A stretch of 64,000 bases of DNA, taken from assembly GCF_002741945.1 (NCBI RefSeq), contig NZ_MDVN01000023.1:186001-250000 (forward strand), given 5' to 3'. The position numbers and the translations under genes were made by a program. This stretch comes from Gaetbulibacter sp. 4G1 (GTDB taxonomy: Bacteria > Bacteroidota > Bacteroidia > Flavobacteriales > Flavobacteriaceae). Positions 9,140-18,713 of the stretch are shown one piece after another (the first letter of the stretch is position 1; each line of letters starts with the position of its first letter). The notes beneath the pieces are model-generated. The model saw nothing but the letters and a program-made list of their open reading frames with translations, did no database searches and had not been told where the DNA came from.

Positions 9140-9583
9140 TTATTCAATTGGTTTAATCTCTTTCTGCTTTACCACACGAGATAAAACAATTTGTGTTTTT
9201 GTTTCGCCGTAACTAATAAGCTGATCTATAAATATTTCTAAGTGTTTTTGATTTTTTAAAACTACTTCCATAACAATGTTCTCATCACCTGTAATACGAT
9301 AGCAATTTATAACCTCGTCATAGGTTTTTACTTTTTCTAAGAACGGTTTTAATTTACCCATAAAAGCACGTAAAGTAATTATGGCTTTAAATTGATAACC
9401 CAAATCGAAAGGAGAAACCATCGCTTTATAATCTTCAATAACCCCAATATCTTCCATTTTTTTTATGCGCTCGGATACAGCTGGAGAACTAATCCCAACT
9501 TGCCTTCCAATTTCTGCATTAGATTGCCTTGCGTTTTGTTGTAAACACTTTAAAATCTTCTTATTTAGGTTATCTATACTCAT
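9140..9583 (-). CDS. Lrp/AsnC-family transcriptional regulator
   Basis: A 147-residue regulator. Residues about 3-65 form the winged helix-turn-helix (NKKILKCLQQNARQSNAEIG, GISSPAVSERIKKMEDIGVI). Residues about 70-140 form the RAM/AsnC ligand-binding sandwich with CYRITGDENIVMEV. Length is typical. The stop is 1 base from the convergent DJ-1 stop. Members respond to amino acids or related metabolites and often control a neighbouring exporter. The adjacent MFS operon is a candidate target, but this is inference from proximity only. Confidence 0.93.
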   Translation of the reverse strand: MSIDNLNKKILKCLQQNARQSNAEIGRQVGISSPAVSERIKKMEDIGVIEDYKAMVSPFDLGYQFKAIITLRAFMGKLKPFLEKVKTYDEVINCYRITGDENIVMEVVLKNQKHLEIFIDQLISYGETKTQIVLSRVVKQKEIKPIE

Positions 9584-9620
9584 TTAAAGAAATCAAACTA
9601 CAGAACATTAATATTTAAAG

Positions 9621-9628
9621 CAAATATA
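9621..9628 (-). promoter_or_regulatory. -7 promoter element for the Lrp gene
   Basis: On the minus strand it reads TATATTTG (TAnnTTTG), 38 bases before the Lrp ATG. Confidence 0.5.
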
Positions 9629-9705
9629 CATATTTACTTTAAAATCAAAAGACTAATTAGAATTGTTGTGAGTAATTTTGATAAAATTGCTTTAGAAAAA
9701 GAAAC

Positions 9706-10101
9706 ATGTTATCTAATACCCCACAAAACCTATCGGAATTACCGGTTTATAAAAAAGCACTGGAGATTTTTGCTCTATCTCAAAACATATCTACATATTT
9801 AAATTATGATTTATCTGTTTTAAAAAATGATGGATCTGAAGATATAAATATTTACTTTTCTGGTGATATTGTTCAGCAATCGGTGTCTTTAGTTCCAGAA
9901 ATTGTAAATGTAGAATTAGAACGTTATTCAGATAGAAGACATAAGCACATTGCTTCGTTAAAACGTATTACTAATATGCTTTATAAAAATTCATATCGTT
10001 TAGAACGTTCTAACAGTAATGGAAAAGATTTTTTGCCAATTTTGCGCAAGGAGTTAAAGAAATTTAAAAAAATTCAACGTAATTGGTTGTTAACTCTTTA
10101 A
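9706..10101 (+). CDS. Hypothetical helical protein
   Basis: A 131-residue cytoplasmic protein without signal or membrane segment. It begins with SELPVYKKALEIFALSQNIS, resembling the first helix of small four-helix-bundle proteins. It is rich in predicted helix throughout and ends with a basic stretch (RKELKKFKKIQRNW). I see no catalytic motif. It stands alone between the Lrp gene and a convergent lipoprotein gene 6 bases away. Confidence 0.6.
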   Translation: MLSNTPQNLSELPVYKKALEIFALSQNISTYLNYDLSVLKNDGSEDINIYFSGDIVQQSVSLVPEIVNVELERYSDRRHKHIASLKRITNMLYKNSYRLERSNSNGKDFLPILRKELKKFKKIQRNWLLTL

Positions 10102-10107
10102 AGCTTC

Positions 10108-10536
10108 TTATATTTTTTCAAACTTTTCTCCGCATCCTTCAATACAAGGATACCAGAGTATTAACTCATTATTTGAAGTAATATCAAAATAAACTCTAGC
10201 TTCACTAAACCCGCAATCATTTGGTTTTATTTCTCCATCATGATTAATATCTGTTTCATTAGTACTAATTAACTTAAACGTTCCAGTACTTGGATTACTT
10301 TCTGAACCCAGAAAACACAAAGTTCCACTTGCTGTTACTATTGCGTTACTAAAAAACTCAACTGTTCTGTTGTATGTAGCTGGTTGAAAAGTACCACTTC
10401 CATCTCCTGGATCTACTAGCACTTCAATAACTTTCCATTTCCCCAATAACGCTTCGTTTTCAATTAAGACCTTATTATCATCTGATGTGCAACTAATTAA
10501 AATTAAAGCAAATAGAAATAATATAGAATTTTTCAT
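10108..10536 (-). CDS. Lipocalin-like lipoprotein, hypothetical
   Basis: A 142-residue protein with a lipoprotein signal (SILFLFALILISCTS). The mature part starts with ENEALLGKWKVIEV, a phrase typical of the lipocalin-like domain of flavobacterial lipoproteins, in which a G-K-W opens the first strand. Cysteines at the C-terminus (YPCIEGCGEKFEKI) could form a disulphide. Function unknown. Confidence 0.65.
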   Translation of the reverse strand: MKNSILFLFALILISCTSDDNKVLIENEALLGKWKVIEVLVDPGDGSGTFQPATYNRTVEFFSNAIVTASGTLCFLGSESNPSTGTFKLISTNETDINHDGEIKPNDCGFSEARVYFDITSNNELILWYPCIEGCGEKFEKI

Positions 10537-10671
10537 TTTTTTAATATACTAATTGGGTTTATATCATAAAGATGCAAAAAATAAAAATGGTTGCTTCAAA
10601 AAAGTTAAAAGGTTTTGTAATAATTTTCTTTTAAAAGTGCTCAAGAATTCTATATTTACAAAAAATTAATT

Positions 10672-11364
10672 ATGAATAACGAGTTAATAAAGGATAACAC
10701 TTTAAGGAGTAAGTATACTTTAATTGTATTTGCAGTTCTTGCTGGCGTAGATGTACTATCAGTTGGGCTAACTTTTTATCAGAATTCGGTATTTAAATCA
10801 TATGAACAAAATGATTATTCTGAAGAGTTTATAACCAATCTAGACTATGCCACCATATTTCTAGGAATATTGCAATTTATATGTATTATAACTCTAATTG
10901 TGCTATTTATTAAATGGTTTAGAAGAGCTTATGGAAATTTAATTCGTTTAGAAATAAGGATGGATTATACAGAAAACGGTGCGGTTTGGGGGTACTTCAT
11001 TCCTTTTATAAATTGGGTAAGACCAATAAAAACAATGAAAGAAATATATATTAAAACTCAAAAAGCAATTAAAGAGTATGATTCTACACTAGTTTTAGAC
11101 CAAAATCTAAATTTTATTGCAATTTGGTGGATTATATATATTGCAAATGGAGTTGTTGGTAATTTTGCTTCAAAAGCTATGAATAGAGCTATAACAATTG
11201 ATGAGTTTATAGATGCTAATAATATTTATATAATATCAGATTTAGTAGATATTTTATCTATAGCGTTAGCTGTAATTGTTATTCAAAAAATATCAAAATT
11301 TGAATTATTATTAAAAAAAGTAGACAAATCTTTGTCGTTAATTGATCAAATTGGCACCGAGTAA
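10672..11364 (+). CDS. DUF4328 membrane protein
   Basis: A 230-residue protein with about five membrane segments. It matches the DUF4328 pattern: a charged cytosolic turn FIKWFRRAYGNL after the second helix, then AVWGYFIPFINWVRPIKTM, the conserved block with FIPxxNxxxPxxxM. A helix with IWWIIYIANGVVGN and a terminal helix follow. No known activity. It is a monocistronic gene. Confidence 0.78.
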   Translation: MNNELIKDNTLRSKYTLIVFAVLAGVDVLSVGLTFYQNSVFKSYEQNDYSEEFITNLDYATIFLGILQFICIITLIVLFIKWFRRAYGNLIRLEIRMDYTENGAVWGYFIPFINWVRPIKTMKEIYIKTQKAIKEYDSTLVLDQNLNFIAIWWIIYIANGVVGNFASKAMNRAITIDEFIDANNIYIISDLVDILSIALAVIVIQKISKFELLLKKVDKSLSLIDQIGTE

Positions 11365-11369
11365 ACTCT

Positions 11370-11513
11370 TTATAATGTATACTGACTTCCTTGATTTGTA
11401 TTAATAATATTAGCTTCTATAAGATAATACTTTTCAGATTTAATAATATTAATCAACCAATCTAAATGGTTTTCAGACTTCCTTCTAAATTTGTAGTTTA
11501 AAGTAGTTTTCAT
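11370..11513 (-). CDS. Possible 47-residue small protein
   Basis: An ATG-started frame of 48 codons in an otherwise gene-free 350-base spacer, convergent with the DUF4328 gene. The peptide (MKTTLNYKFRRKSENHLDWL and onward) is mixed basic/hydrophobic with no signal. No family recognised. It may be chance. Confidence 0.25.
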   Translation of the reverse strand: MKTTLNYKFRRKSENHLDWLINIIKSEKYYLIEANIINTNQGSQYTL

Positions 11514-11717
11514 ATCTAATATATTTGGGTTATTTGATATGAATTTACTTTTAGAATTTAAAATTTTACTATTTCTTAAAATATTTTAGTTCAATGGTTT
11601 ACATACGTCCACAACCTGTTTTTTTATGTAAAAAAACACGATAAAACAACAACCAGACAGATTACATTCGTCTGATTTTTAAGCAATTAATAGTATGCTC
11701 TGTTAAAAAAATTAAAA

Positions 11718-14700
11718 TTACATGTTTCTCCGATACTGCCCGCCTACTTTAAATAATGCTGAAGTAATTTCTCCAAGAGTACATACTTTACAAACATCCA
11801 TTAAAGCTTCAAAAATGTTTTCATTATTAATGGCTTTCTTCTGCAAATTCGCTAGTAACTCTTTTGTATCGTTGGCTTTATGAAGATTCTCTAACGTTTT
11901 AATCTGGAATTGTTTCTCTTCTTCTGTGGCTCGAATAACTTCCGCAGGAATAACCGTTGGGGAACCTTTAGAGCTCAAAAATGTATTTACACCAATAATT
12001 GGAAATTTACCGTTGTGTTTCAAGGTTTCATAATATAAACTTTCTTCTTGAATTTTTGATCGCTGATACATCGTTTCCATGGCTCCAAGAACACCACCTC
12101 TCTCAGTAATTCTATCAAATTCTAACAATACAGCCTCTTCAACTAAATCTGTTAACTCTTCAATAATGAAAGAGCCTTGAATAGGGTTTTCATTTTTAGC
12201 TAAACCTAATTCTTTATTGATTATTAATTGAATTGCCATAGCACGCCTAACCGATTCTTCGGTAGGAGTTGTTATCGCTTCATCATAGGCATTGGTATGT
12301 AATGAATTACAATTATCATAGATTGCGTATAAGGCTTGAAGTGTTGTACGAATATCATTAAAGTCGATTTCTTGTGCATGCAAACTACGTCCAGAAGTTT
12401 GAATATGATATTTCAGCATTTGAGCTCTAGCATTTGCTCCATACTTGTGTTTCATGGCTTTTGCCCAAATTTTACGTGCGACACGACCAATAACTGCATA
12501 TTCTGGATCGATACCATTTGAGAAAAAGAATGATAAATTTGGACCAAATTTATTAATGTCCATTCCACGGCTTAAATAATACTCAACATAAGTAAATCCA
12601 TTAGATAAGGTTAAAGCTAGTTGTGTAATTGGGTTAGCACCGGCTTCAGCTATATGATATCCAGATATTGAAACCGAATAGAAATTACGAACATTATTTT
12701 CAATAAAATATTCTTGAACGTCACCCATTAAACGTAATGCAAATTCAGTAGAAAAAATGCATGTGTTTTGCGCTTGATCTTCTTTTAATATATCTGCTTG
12801 AACGGTACCTCTTACTTGAGCTATTGTTTTTGTTTTAATATCTTGATAAACACCTTTTGGTAAAACCTGATCTCCAGTAACACCTAAAAGCATTAAGCCT
12901 AAACCATTGTTTCCTTTAGGTAAATCACCATTATATTTTGGTCGTTCTATACCTTTATAAATTTTAGAAATTTTACTTTCTACATCGTCTTCCAGCTCAT
13001 TTTCTTTGATATAAACCTCACATTGCTGATCAATAGCAGCATTCATAAAAAAGCCTAACAACATTGGAGCTGGCCCATTAATAGTCATACTAACAGAAGT
13101 CATAACATGTGCTAAATCGAATCCAGAATATAATTTTTTGGCATCGTCTAAACAGCAAATAGAAACTCCAGCATTTCCAATTTTTCCATAGATATCCGGA
13201 CGATAATCTGGGTCGCTTCCATATAATGTTACACTATCGAAAGCAGTTGATAGACGTTTTGCTGGTAAACCTTCACTAACATAGTGAAAACGCCTGTTGG
13301 TGCGTTCAGGTCCGCCTTCTCCAGCAAACATTCTTGCTGGGTCTTCCCCAGTTCTTTTAAATGGATATAACCCTGAAGTATAAGGGAACTCACCAGGAAC
13401 ATTTTCTTGCAAATTCCATTTTAAAATATCTCCCCAAGCTTCATATTTTGGTAAAGCTACCTTAGGAATTTGTATGTGAGATAATGACTCTGTATGGGTT
13501 TCAATTTTAATTTCTTTTTCTCTAACTTTAAAAGAATATATTGGGTTTTTGTATTTATTAACTTTCTCATTCCAGCCAATAATCATTTCCCAATTGTAAG
13601 GATCGAGATTTAATTTTACACGATCAAATTCTGCAACTAATAGTTTTGTAAAGTCTTTATTTCCATCCTTAACTTGTTTCAGTATTTCATCATTATTTAG
13701 TCCGTATTTATCAAGAAGTAATTGGTTTTCCTTGCTCGAAATATCTAATACAGATTCAAGTGTTTTATATATTCCGTAAAGCTTTTGAGCCACCTCAACT
13801 TGTTCATTCGCTTTTTTATCATAAGCCCGATTGCTTTCTGCAATTTCTGATAAATAACGTGTTCTGTTTGGTGGAATAACAAAAATTTTCTCACTCATTT
13901 CTTTAGAAATCTCAAAAGTCGATTTTAAATTAGCATGTGCTTTTTCTACCAATTTATCCATAATCGCTTTGTAAAGCGTATTCATTCCTGGATCGTTAAA
14001 TTGAGAGGCAATAGTTCCAAAAACAGGTAATTCATCTTGAGGAATATCCCACAGATTATTGTTACGCATGTATTGCTTTTTCACATCACGCAAAGCATCA
14101 AGCGAACCTCGTTTATCAAACTTATTAATTGCCACCAAATCAGCAAAATCGAGCATATCAATTTTTTCTAACTGAGTTGCTGCTCCAAATTCTGGTGTCA
14201 TAACATATAATGATACATCACTGTGTTCAATGATTTCGGTATCAGATTGACCAATACCTGAAGTTTCCAAAATAATTAAATCATATTCAGCTGCTTTTAA
14301 AACTTCTACAGCTTCATTAACATATTTTGACAAAGCCAAATTAGATTGACGGGTAGCCAAACTGCGCATATATACTCGTGGTGAGTTAATAGCATTCATA
14401 CGAATACGGTCTCCTAAAAGAGCCCCTCCTGTTTTCCGTTTAGAAGGATCTACAGATACAATTCCTACTGTTTTTTCAGGGAAATCGATTAAAAAACGAC
14501 GCACCAACTCATCAACTAAAGACGACTTTCCTGCTCCTCCTGTACCAGTAATACCCAATACTGGAGTTTTTGATGCTTTATTTTTTATATGAATTTTATC
14601 TAATGTCTCTTTTGCTACTTCTGGAAAATTTTCAGCTGAAGAAATAACGCGTGCTATCGCTTTTGGATTTTTATTTGATAGCTCTTTAGCGTTAACATTC

Positions 14701-15152
14701 AATTTATCTCCAATTGCAAAATCTGATTGTTCAACTAAGTCATTAATCATACCTTGTAATCCCATTTCGCGACCATCATCGGGGGAATAGATACGAGCAA
14801 TTCCATAATCCATCAAATCTTTAATTTCTGAAGGCAAAATAACACCACCTCCACCACCAAAAACCTTAATGTGTTCTGCTCCTCGTTCTTTAAGTAAGTC
14901 AAACATGAATTTAAAATACTCATTATGACCGCCTTGATAAGATGTTAAACAAATGGCATTAACATCTTCCTGAATTGCAGTATTCACAACTTCTTCAACA
15001 CTTCTGTCATGACCTAAATGAATAACCTCTACTCCTGTTGCTTGAATAATTCGGCGCATAATATTTATAGAGGCATCATGCCCATCAAATAACGATGCTG
15101 CAGTAACTATTCTTACTTTATACTTTGGACTATATGGTTTTGCTTGTATCAT
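11718..15152 (-). CDS. icmF: Fused isobutyryl-CoA mutase IcmF (B12-dependent acyl-CoA mutase with G-protein chaperone)
   Basis: A 1144-residue single-chain enzyme with three parts in the order that defines IcmF. Residues about 12-140 are the B12-binding Rossmann domain with [10 protein letters not shown] (Asp23, His25, base-off ligand region). Residues about 198-440 are a MeaB/MeaI-like GTPase with P-loop GTGGAGKS (203-210). Residues about 575-1144 are the mutase TIM barrel with [19 protein letters not shown]. IcmF carries out carbon-skeleton rearrangement of short acyl-CoAs (isobutyryl to n-butyryl, isovaleryl to pivalyl), with the G-domain loading and protecting adenosylcobalamin. The order separates it from MutA/MutB methylmalonyl-CoA mutase. 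I start at the ATG at 15150-15152 because the upstream TTG at 15182 overlaps the promoter box. Confidence 0.93.
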   Translation of the reverse strand: MIQAKPYSPKYKVRIVTAASLFDGHDASINIMRRIIQATGVEVIHLGHDRSVEEVVNTAIQEDVNAICLTSYQGGHNEYFKFMFDLLKERGAEHIKVFGGGGGVILPSEIKDLMDYGIARIYSPDDGREMGLQGMINDLVEQSDFAIGDKLNVNAKELSNKNPKAIARVISSAENFPEVAKETLDKIHIKNKASKTPVLGITGTGGAGKSSLVDELVRRFLIDFPEKTVGIVSVDPSKRKTGGALLGDRIRMNAINSPRVYMRSLATRQSNLALSKYVNEAVEVLKAAEYDLIILETSGIGQSDTEIIEHSDVSLYVMTPEFGAATQLEKIDMLDFADLVAINKFDKRGSLDALRDVKKQYMRNNNLWDIPQDELPVFGTIASQFNDPGMNTLYKAIMDKLVEKAHANLKSTFEISKEMSEKIFVIPPNRTRYLSEIAESNRAYDKKANEQVEVAQKLYGIYKTLESVLDISSKENQLLLDKYGLNNDEILKQVKDGNKDFTKLLVAEFDRVKLNLDPYNWEMIIGWNEKVNKYKNPIYSFKVREKEIKIETHTESLSHIQIPKVALPKYEAWGDILKWNLQENVPGEFPYTSGLYPFKRTGEDPARMFAGEGGPERTNRRFHYVSEGLPAKRLSTAFDSVTLYGSDPDYRPDIYGKIGNAGVSICCLDDAKKLYSGFDLAHVMTSVSMTINGPAPMLLGFFMNAAIDQQCEVYIKENELEDDVESKISKIYKGIERPKYNGDLPKGNNGLGLMLLGVTGDQVLPKGVYQDIKTKTIAQVRGTVQADILKEDQAQNTCIFSTEFALRLMGDVQEYFIENNVRNFYSVSISGYHIAEAGANPITQLALTLSNGFTYVEYYLSRGMDINKFGPNLSFFFSNGIDPEYAVIGRVARKIWAKAMKHKYGANARAQMLKYHIQTSGRSLHAQEIDFNDIRTTLQALYAIYDNCNSLHTNAYDEAITTPTEESVRRAMAIQLIINKELGLAKNENPIQGSFIIEELTDLVEEAVLLEFDRITERGGVLGAMETMYQRSKIQEESLYYETLKHNGKFPIIGVNTFLSSKGSPTVIPAEVIRATEEEKQFQIKTLENLHKANDTKELLANLQKKAINNENIFEALMDVCKVCTLGEITSALFKVGGQYRRNM

Positions 15153-15179
15153 TCTTAAAGAAACTTGGATTTTATGAAG

Positions 15180-15187
15180 CAAATTTA
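15180..15187 (-). promoter_or_regulatory. -7 promoter element for icmF
   Basis: Minus-strand TAAATTTG matches TAnnTTTG. It predicts a start site near 15173 and a leader of about 20 bases before the ATG at 15152. This rules out the longer TTG-started frame. Confidence 0.55.
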
Positions 15188-15353
15188 CGGAATATTCAAA
15201 AAAACACGCTATTTATATTGAATTATCTAAAGCTTTAAAAACTTCAATATTTAAAGTTATCTAAAAATTATAAAACTAAAAATGTGACTTTATTTTTTTT
15301 CTCGTGTCACAAAATCAGTGGAAAAAATAACCATTAACTAAATTTTAATTTTT

Positions 15354-16451
15354 ATGAAAACAAATTTATTTTTTTGCCTAACATTTATTTTAGGCATCGG
15401 ATTTACTCAGGCACAAAGCTTACCTGACAATCCAGAACCTGGAAAATGTTACGTTAAATGTATTACAAAAGACGAATTTAAGGATGTTCAAGAAACCATA
15501 GAGGTTTATCCAGCATACAACAAATTAACTGTTGTTCCTGCTACTTACAAAACTGTTGAAGAAACTGTTTTAGTAAAAGAAGCAACTAAAAAGTTTGTTT
15601 ATGTTCCTGCTGTTTATGAAACTGTTGATGTTTCTTACATTAAAAAAGAAGGAAGAACAGATTTAAGTATTAACCCTGCTACTTTTGGATCGAACTCAAG
15701 AACTTTTGAAACCTATCCAAAAACTTCTGGATGGGAGTATAAAGAAACAGCTTGTGATTCTCCTAATAAAGAAGATTGTGTTGTAGCATGTTTTGTTGAA
15801 TACCCAGCACAGTTTAGAGATGTGAGTTATACAACTTTGGCAAATGATGCTAACACAAGTAATGTTCCTGTTGCAGAAATTCCAACAACATACAAAAAAC
15901 GTGTAGTTAAAACACCTGCTAGAATGGATCAAATAGATATTCCTGCAGAGTACAAAACCATCAAACGTCAAGTAGTTGCAACTCCTGCTTCAACAAGAAG
16001 TGTTACTGTACCAGCAAAAATGCAAACAGTTACTAGAACTGTTTTAGCTAAAAAAGGAGGTATTACAACATGGGAAGAAGTAGACTGTGGTTTATTAGAT
16101 GCTAACGTTTTACCTATATTTTACGAATTAGCAAGTGCTCGTATTACACCAGCATCAAAGAAAATTATTGATGAAACTTTATTACCACTACTTAAAAGTA
16201 AGCCTGTAAGCATTGAATTAATGTCTCATACAGATTCTAGAGGTAATGACGATTATAATATGTCTTTATCGCAACAACGTGCTAACTCTGTAGTTAACTA
16301 TTTAGTATCAAAAGGGATTTCAAGAAGTCGCTTAACTGCTAGAGGTTATGGAGAAACAAGATTGGTTAACCGTTGTTCTAATGGTGTTGAATGTGCTGAA
16401 TCTGAGCATCAAAAAAACAGACGTACAGAATTTAGAGTACTAGGAAACTAA
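15354..16451 (+). CDS. OmpA-family outer membrane protein
   Basis: A 365-residue protein with a Sec signal ending in GFTQAQ. Residues about 45-235 are built from repeated short strands that alternate VPATYKTV, VPAVYETV, IPAEYKTI and VPAKMQTV phrases, a Bacteroidota-specific beta region. Residues about 255-362 form the OmpA/MotB peptidoglycan-binding domain (SHTDSRGNDDYNMSLSQQRA, LTARGYGE, NRRTEFRV). The C-terminal domain should hold meso-diaminopimelate in the periplasm and tether the outer membrane. The gene is single and closed by the terminator at 16490-16520. Confidence 0.9.
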   Translation: MKTNLFFCLTFILGIGFTQAQSLPDNPEPGKCYVKCITKDEFKDVQETIEVYPAYNKLTVVPATYKTVEETVLVKEATKKFVYVPAVYETVDVSYIKKEGRTDLSINPATFGSNSRTFETYPKTSGWEYKETACDSPNKEDCVVACFVEYPAQFRDVSYTTLANDANTSNVPVAEIPTTYKKRVVKTPARMDQIDIPAEYKTIKRQVVATPASTRSVTVPAKMQTVTRTVLAKKGGITTWEEVDCGLLDANVLPIFYELASARITPASKKIIDETLLPLLKSKPVSIELMSHTDSRGNDDYNMSLSQQRANSVVNYLVSKGISRSRLTARGYGETRLVNRCSNGVECAESEHQKNRRTEFRVLGN

Positions 16452-16489
16452 AAGAGGGATTTAATTAGTTTATAGTTTGTGATTGTTAA

Positions 16490-16520
16490 AAGGCACCTTT
16501 CTCTCAAGGTGTCTTTTTTG
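16490..16520. terminator. Bidirectional intrinsic terminator
   Basis: GGCACCTT (16492-16499), loop, AAGGTGTC (16506-16513), then T6. The right arm overlaps the last codons of the convergent thioredoxin-like gene, whose stop is at 16504-16506. The ompA side has the better T-run. Confidence 0.8.
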
Positions 16521-17628
16521 TTATTATATATTGAGGGTATTTAACAGTTTTCTTTTCAATTTGAATGCCATAATTATCTTTAAAACTAGATGCCATCAAA
16601 TCGAAATATTTATAATGTATTTGCCAGTCATGCAGCTTACTATCTAAATCCTTTTCATTAATTACAATAGGTGTTTCTAAAAGTGTGGCCAATTGATATT
16701 TTACTTGATTAAGCGTAACATTATCCGCTTGTATATCAGAATCTCCAATTAAAAAAGCTTGCGAATCTGTTCCCCAATCTATTTGTCTAGTATCCCAAAA
16801 CGTTGGTTTTTTCAAATTAAAAATCAAGGCTTCACCTTCAGTTTCAGAATTAAACTGGTTTAATTTTAAAGCTTCTAAAATAGTTTTAGGCATATTTAAA
16901 TAAGCATCACTTTTAAGCTTAAAACTCATTTTATAAGATTTATTTAAAGCCGAAGGTATTTTTATCTGATCTTTAAAAACATTAAATGAATAAGCCAAAA
17001 TATCCTGTAGTGTTCCTTGTAATTCAATATGTGTACGCTTTTTTATAGCTTGAATTTCTGCAACTTTATCTGCTCTTATTTTTGAGTATTCAAAATCCTT
17101 TTTGAGTATTTCAGTATTAGAAACGAATTCTTTTTTATAAGATTGAGATTTAAACATTTTACCTACTGCAATCTTCTTTTTATTTTCTCTTAAAAATTTT
17201 TTGACATGGTGTGCTTTAAACTCTGCTGGGTGGCCTTCCCAAAGTTTTTCGCCTTTTGCATTGTATAAAATACCATATGGTAAACTTTGTATATTGTTTT
17301 TTTGAAACGTTTCTCCCTGATAATCAATTGCAATAGCTAAATCCATTTTATGCTTTTTCATAAAACGCTTAACTACTTCTGGGTTTTCTTGTGATAACGA
17401 CAGAATATAAAAGTTATCTGGATATTGTTTTTGTAGAGATTCTAAATATTTAGACACATGAATACAAGGCATGCACCAAGTGGCCCAAAAATCGATAAAA
17501 TATAGTGCGTTTTCATCTTGTGTAGTTATATAGGAGTCTTGGATTTTTTCAGAAACCTTTATTTGTCCTAAAAAAATCATGGGACAAAAAAAACATAATA
17601 AATAAATCGAGAGTTTTTTAATTTGCAT
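16504..17628 (-). CDS. Exported thioredoxin-like (TlpA/ResA type) protein
   Basis: A 374-residue protein with an N-terminal signal (about residues 1-21). Residues about 30-150 are a thioredoxin domain with the active site ATWCMPC (Cys52, Cys55), followed by the cis-Pro region QSLPYGILY. This is the membrane-facing or periplasmic thiol-disulphide group. The remaining about 220 residues are an extra C-terminal domain, DUF3738-like in flavour (secreted TIGR03435-type), with no motif I can name with certainty. The likely role is reduction of periplasmic disulphides; partner unknown. No operon partner: 87 bases separate it from the MBL-fold gene, which lies upstream on the same strand. Confidence 0.8.
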   Translation of the reverse strand: MQIKKLSIYLLCFFCPMIFLGQIKVSEKIQDSYITTQDENALYFIDFWATWCMPCIHVSKYLESLQKQYPDNFYILSLSQENPEVVKRFMKKHKMDLAIAIDYQGETFQKNNIQSLPYGILYNAKGEKLWEGHPAEFKAHHVKKFLRENKKKIAVGKMFKSQSYKKEFVSNTEILKKDFEYSKIRADKVAEIQAIKKRTHIELQGTLQDILAYSFNVFKDQIKIPSALNKSYKMSFKLKSDAYLNMPKTILEALKLNQFNSETEGEALIFNLKKPTFWDTRQIDWGTDSQAFLIGDSDIQADNVTLNQVKYQLATLLETPIVINEKDLDSKLHDWQIHYKYFDLMASSFKDNYGIQIEKKTVKYPQYIITKKTP

Positions 17629-17715
17629 CTATTTAATTCTTAATCATTTATTAAACATATAACAATTATTATGCTAAAATAGTATTTTATTAAAAATACT
17701 TTCTTTTTTAAGTAG

Positions 17716-18672
17716 CTACAACCCATAAATAGCACCTTCTTTAGCAAAACGAAAGCCTAAATTTTGAATGCTATCTTTTAATCTGTGATTATCTTTTAAT
17801 GTAGGGTTGGTATGATTAAAATGAATAAAGTGAATTTTATTTTTTGTTTCCTTTGATTCATTTTCAAACAGCGTTGTGGTTTCTGCCGTAAACGGATGCG
17901 GTATTTTACTCATATCTCTGTCCAATTCTCCATCTCTAAAAAAAGAAGCATCTAAAAAAGCGTAATTTACTTTCTTAACTTCTTCAATAATATCTCGTTT
18001 CCAAACATGCCACTTATCAATATCTGGAATAAATAAAGCTGATTTGTTTTGTCCTTCAATTTTATAACCAACCGTTTCGGAATATTCATCACGATGCGGT
18101 ACTAAAAAAGGAGTCACTTTTAATTCTGAATTTAATACCAAAGTAGAGTCGTTTTTGAGAGGTTTCAAATCAATATTGTTTAAACTTACTAACTGACTCC
18201 ATGGTCCATTGTTCTCTAAAAAAGCTTTCATTTTGGGCATGGCGTAAACAGGAATGTCATTTGCACTTAAAGCTTCTCTTCCAAAATACATCAGCCCAGT
18301 ATAGTGCCCAACATGTGCATGGGTTAAAAATACACCATCAATAACTTTATGATTATCTATATGATTTTCTTTAAGTAGCTGGGTTTGTACAGCAATATCA
18401 GGCGTGGCATCAAACAACCATTTTTTGCTGGTCTTTAAATCAACCAAACCTAAACATGAAATTAATTTCTTTGATTCTTTTTCATTGTAAAAAGCTTTGC
18501 AGCAAACTTTATTGCAATTAATTTGAGGAAAACCAGCATCTTGAGCAATGCCTAAAACTGTTATATATTGTGTTGGTTTTTCTATTAACTCCCCTTCTCT
18601 TTCCTTTTTATTATCTTGACAATTAAATAATGCAACACAAAATATTAGGCATAGTATTTGAAATAACTTCAT
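17716..18672 (-). CDS. PqqB-like MBL-fold metallo-hydrolase lipoprotein
   Basis: A 318-residue protein with a lipoprotein signal (LCLIFCVALFNCQD). Its core resembles the PqqB branch of the metallo-beta-lactamase fold: VLGIAQDAGFPQINCNK, the metal loop LTHAHVGHYTGL (HxHxGH, with Gly where typical MBL enzymes have Asp), and later HRDEYSETVGY and FIHFNHTNP with further His. No other pqq genes are present, so PQQ synthesis is not implied; a lipid-anchored hydrolase is more likely. I start at the ATG at 18670-18672, which creates the signal peptide. Divergent from the DUF4197 gene. Confidence 0.82.
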   Translation of the reverse strand: MKLFQILCLIFCVALFNCQDNKKEREGELIEKPTQYITVLGIAQDAGFPQINCNKVCCKAFYNEKESKKLISCLGLVDLKTSKKWLFDATPDIAVQTQLLKENHIDNHKVIDGVFLTHAHVGHYTGLMYFGREALSANDIPVYAMPKMKAFLENNGPWSQLVSLNNIDLKPLKNDSTLVLNSELKVTPFLVPHRDEYSETVGYKIEGQNKSALFIPDIDKWHVWKRDIIEEVKKVNYAFLDASFFRDGELDRDMSKIPHPFTAETTTLFENESKETKNKIHFIHFNHTNPTLKDNHRLKDSIQNLGFRFAKEGAIYGL

Positions 18673-18683
18673 TTGTAAAAATA

Positions 18684-18691
18684 TATCTTTG
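18684..18691 (+). promoter_or_regulatory. -7 promoter element for the DUF4197 gene
   Basis: TATCTTTG fits TAnnTTTG and lies 23 bases before the ATG at 18714. Confidence 0.45.
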
Positions 18692-18713
18692 TTAAATATA
18701 TAAAACATAAATT

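Noticed and set aside
15283..15311. TGTGAC...GTCACA inverted repeat before ompA, a possible CRP site
   Set aside because: The spacer is 17 bases rather than 6, and the interior is a T-run; the likeness to a CRP operator is superficial.
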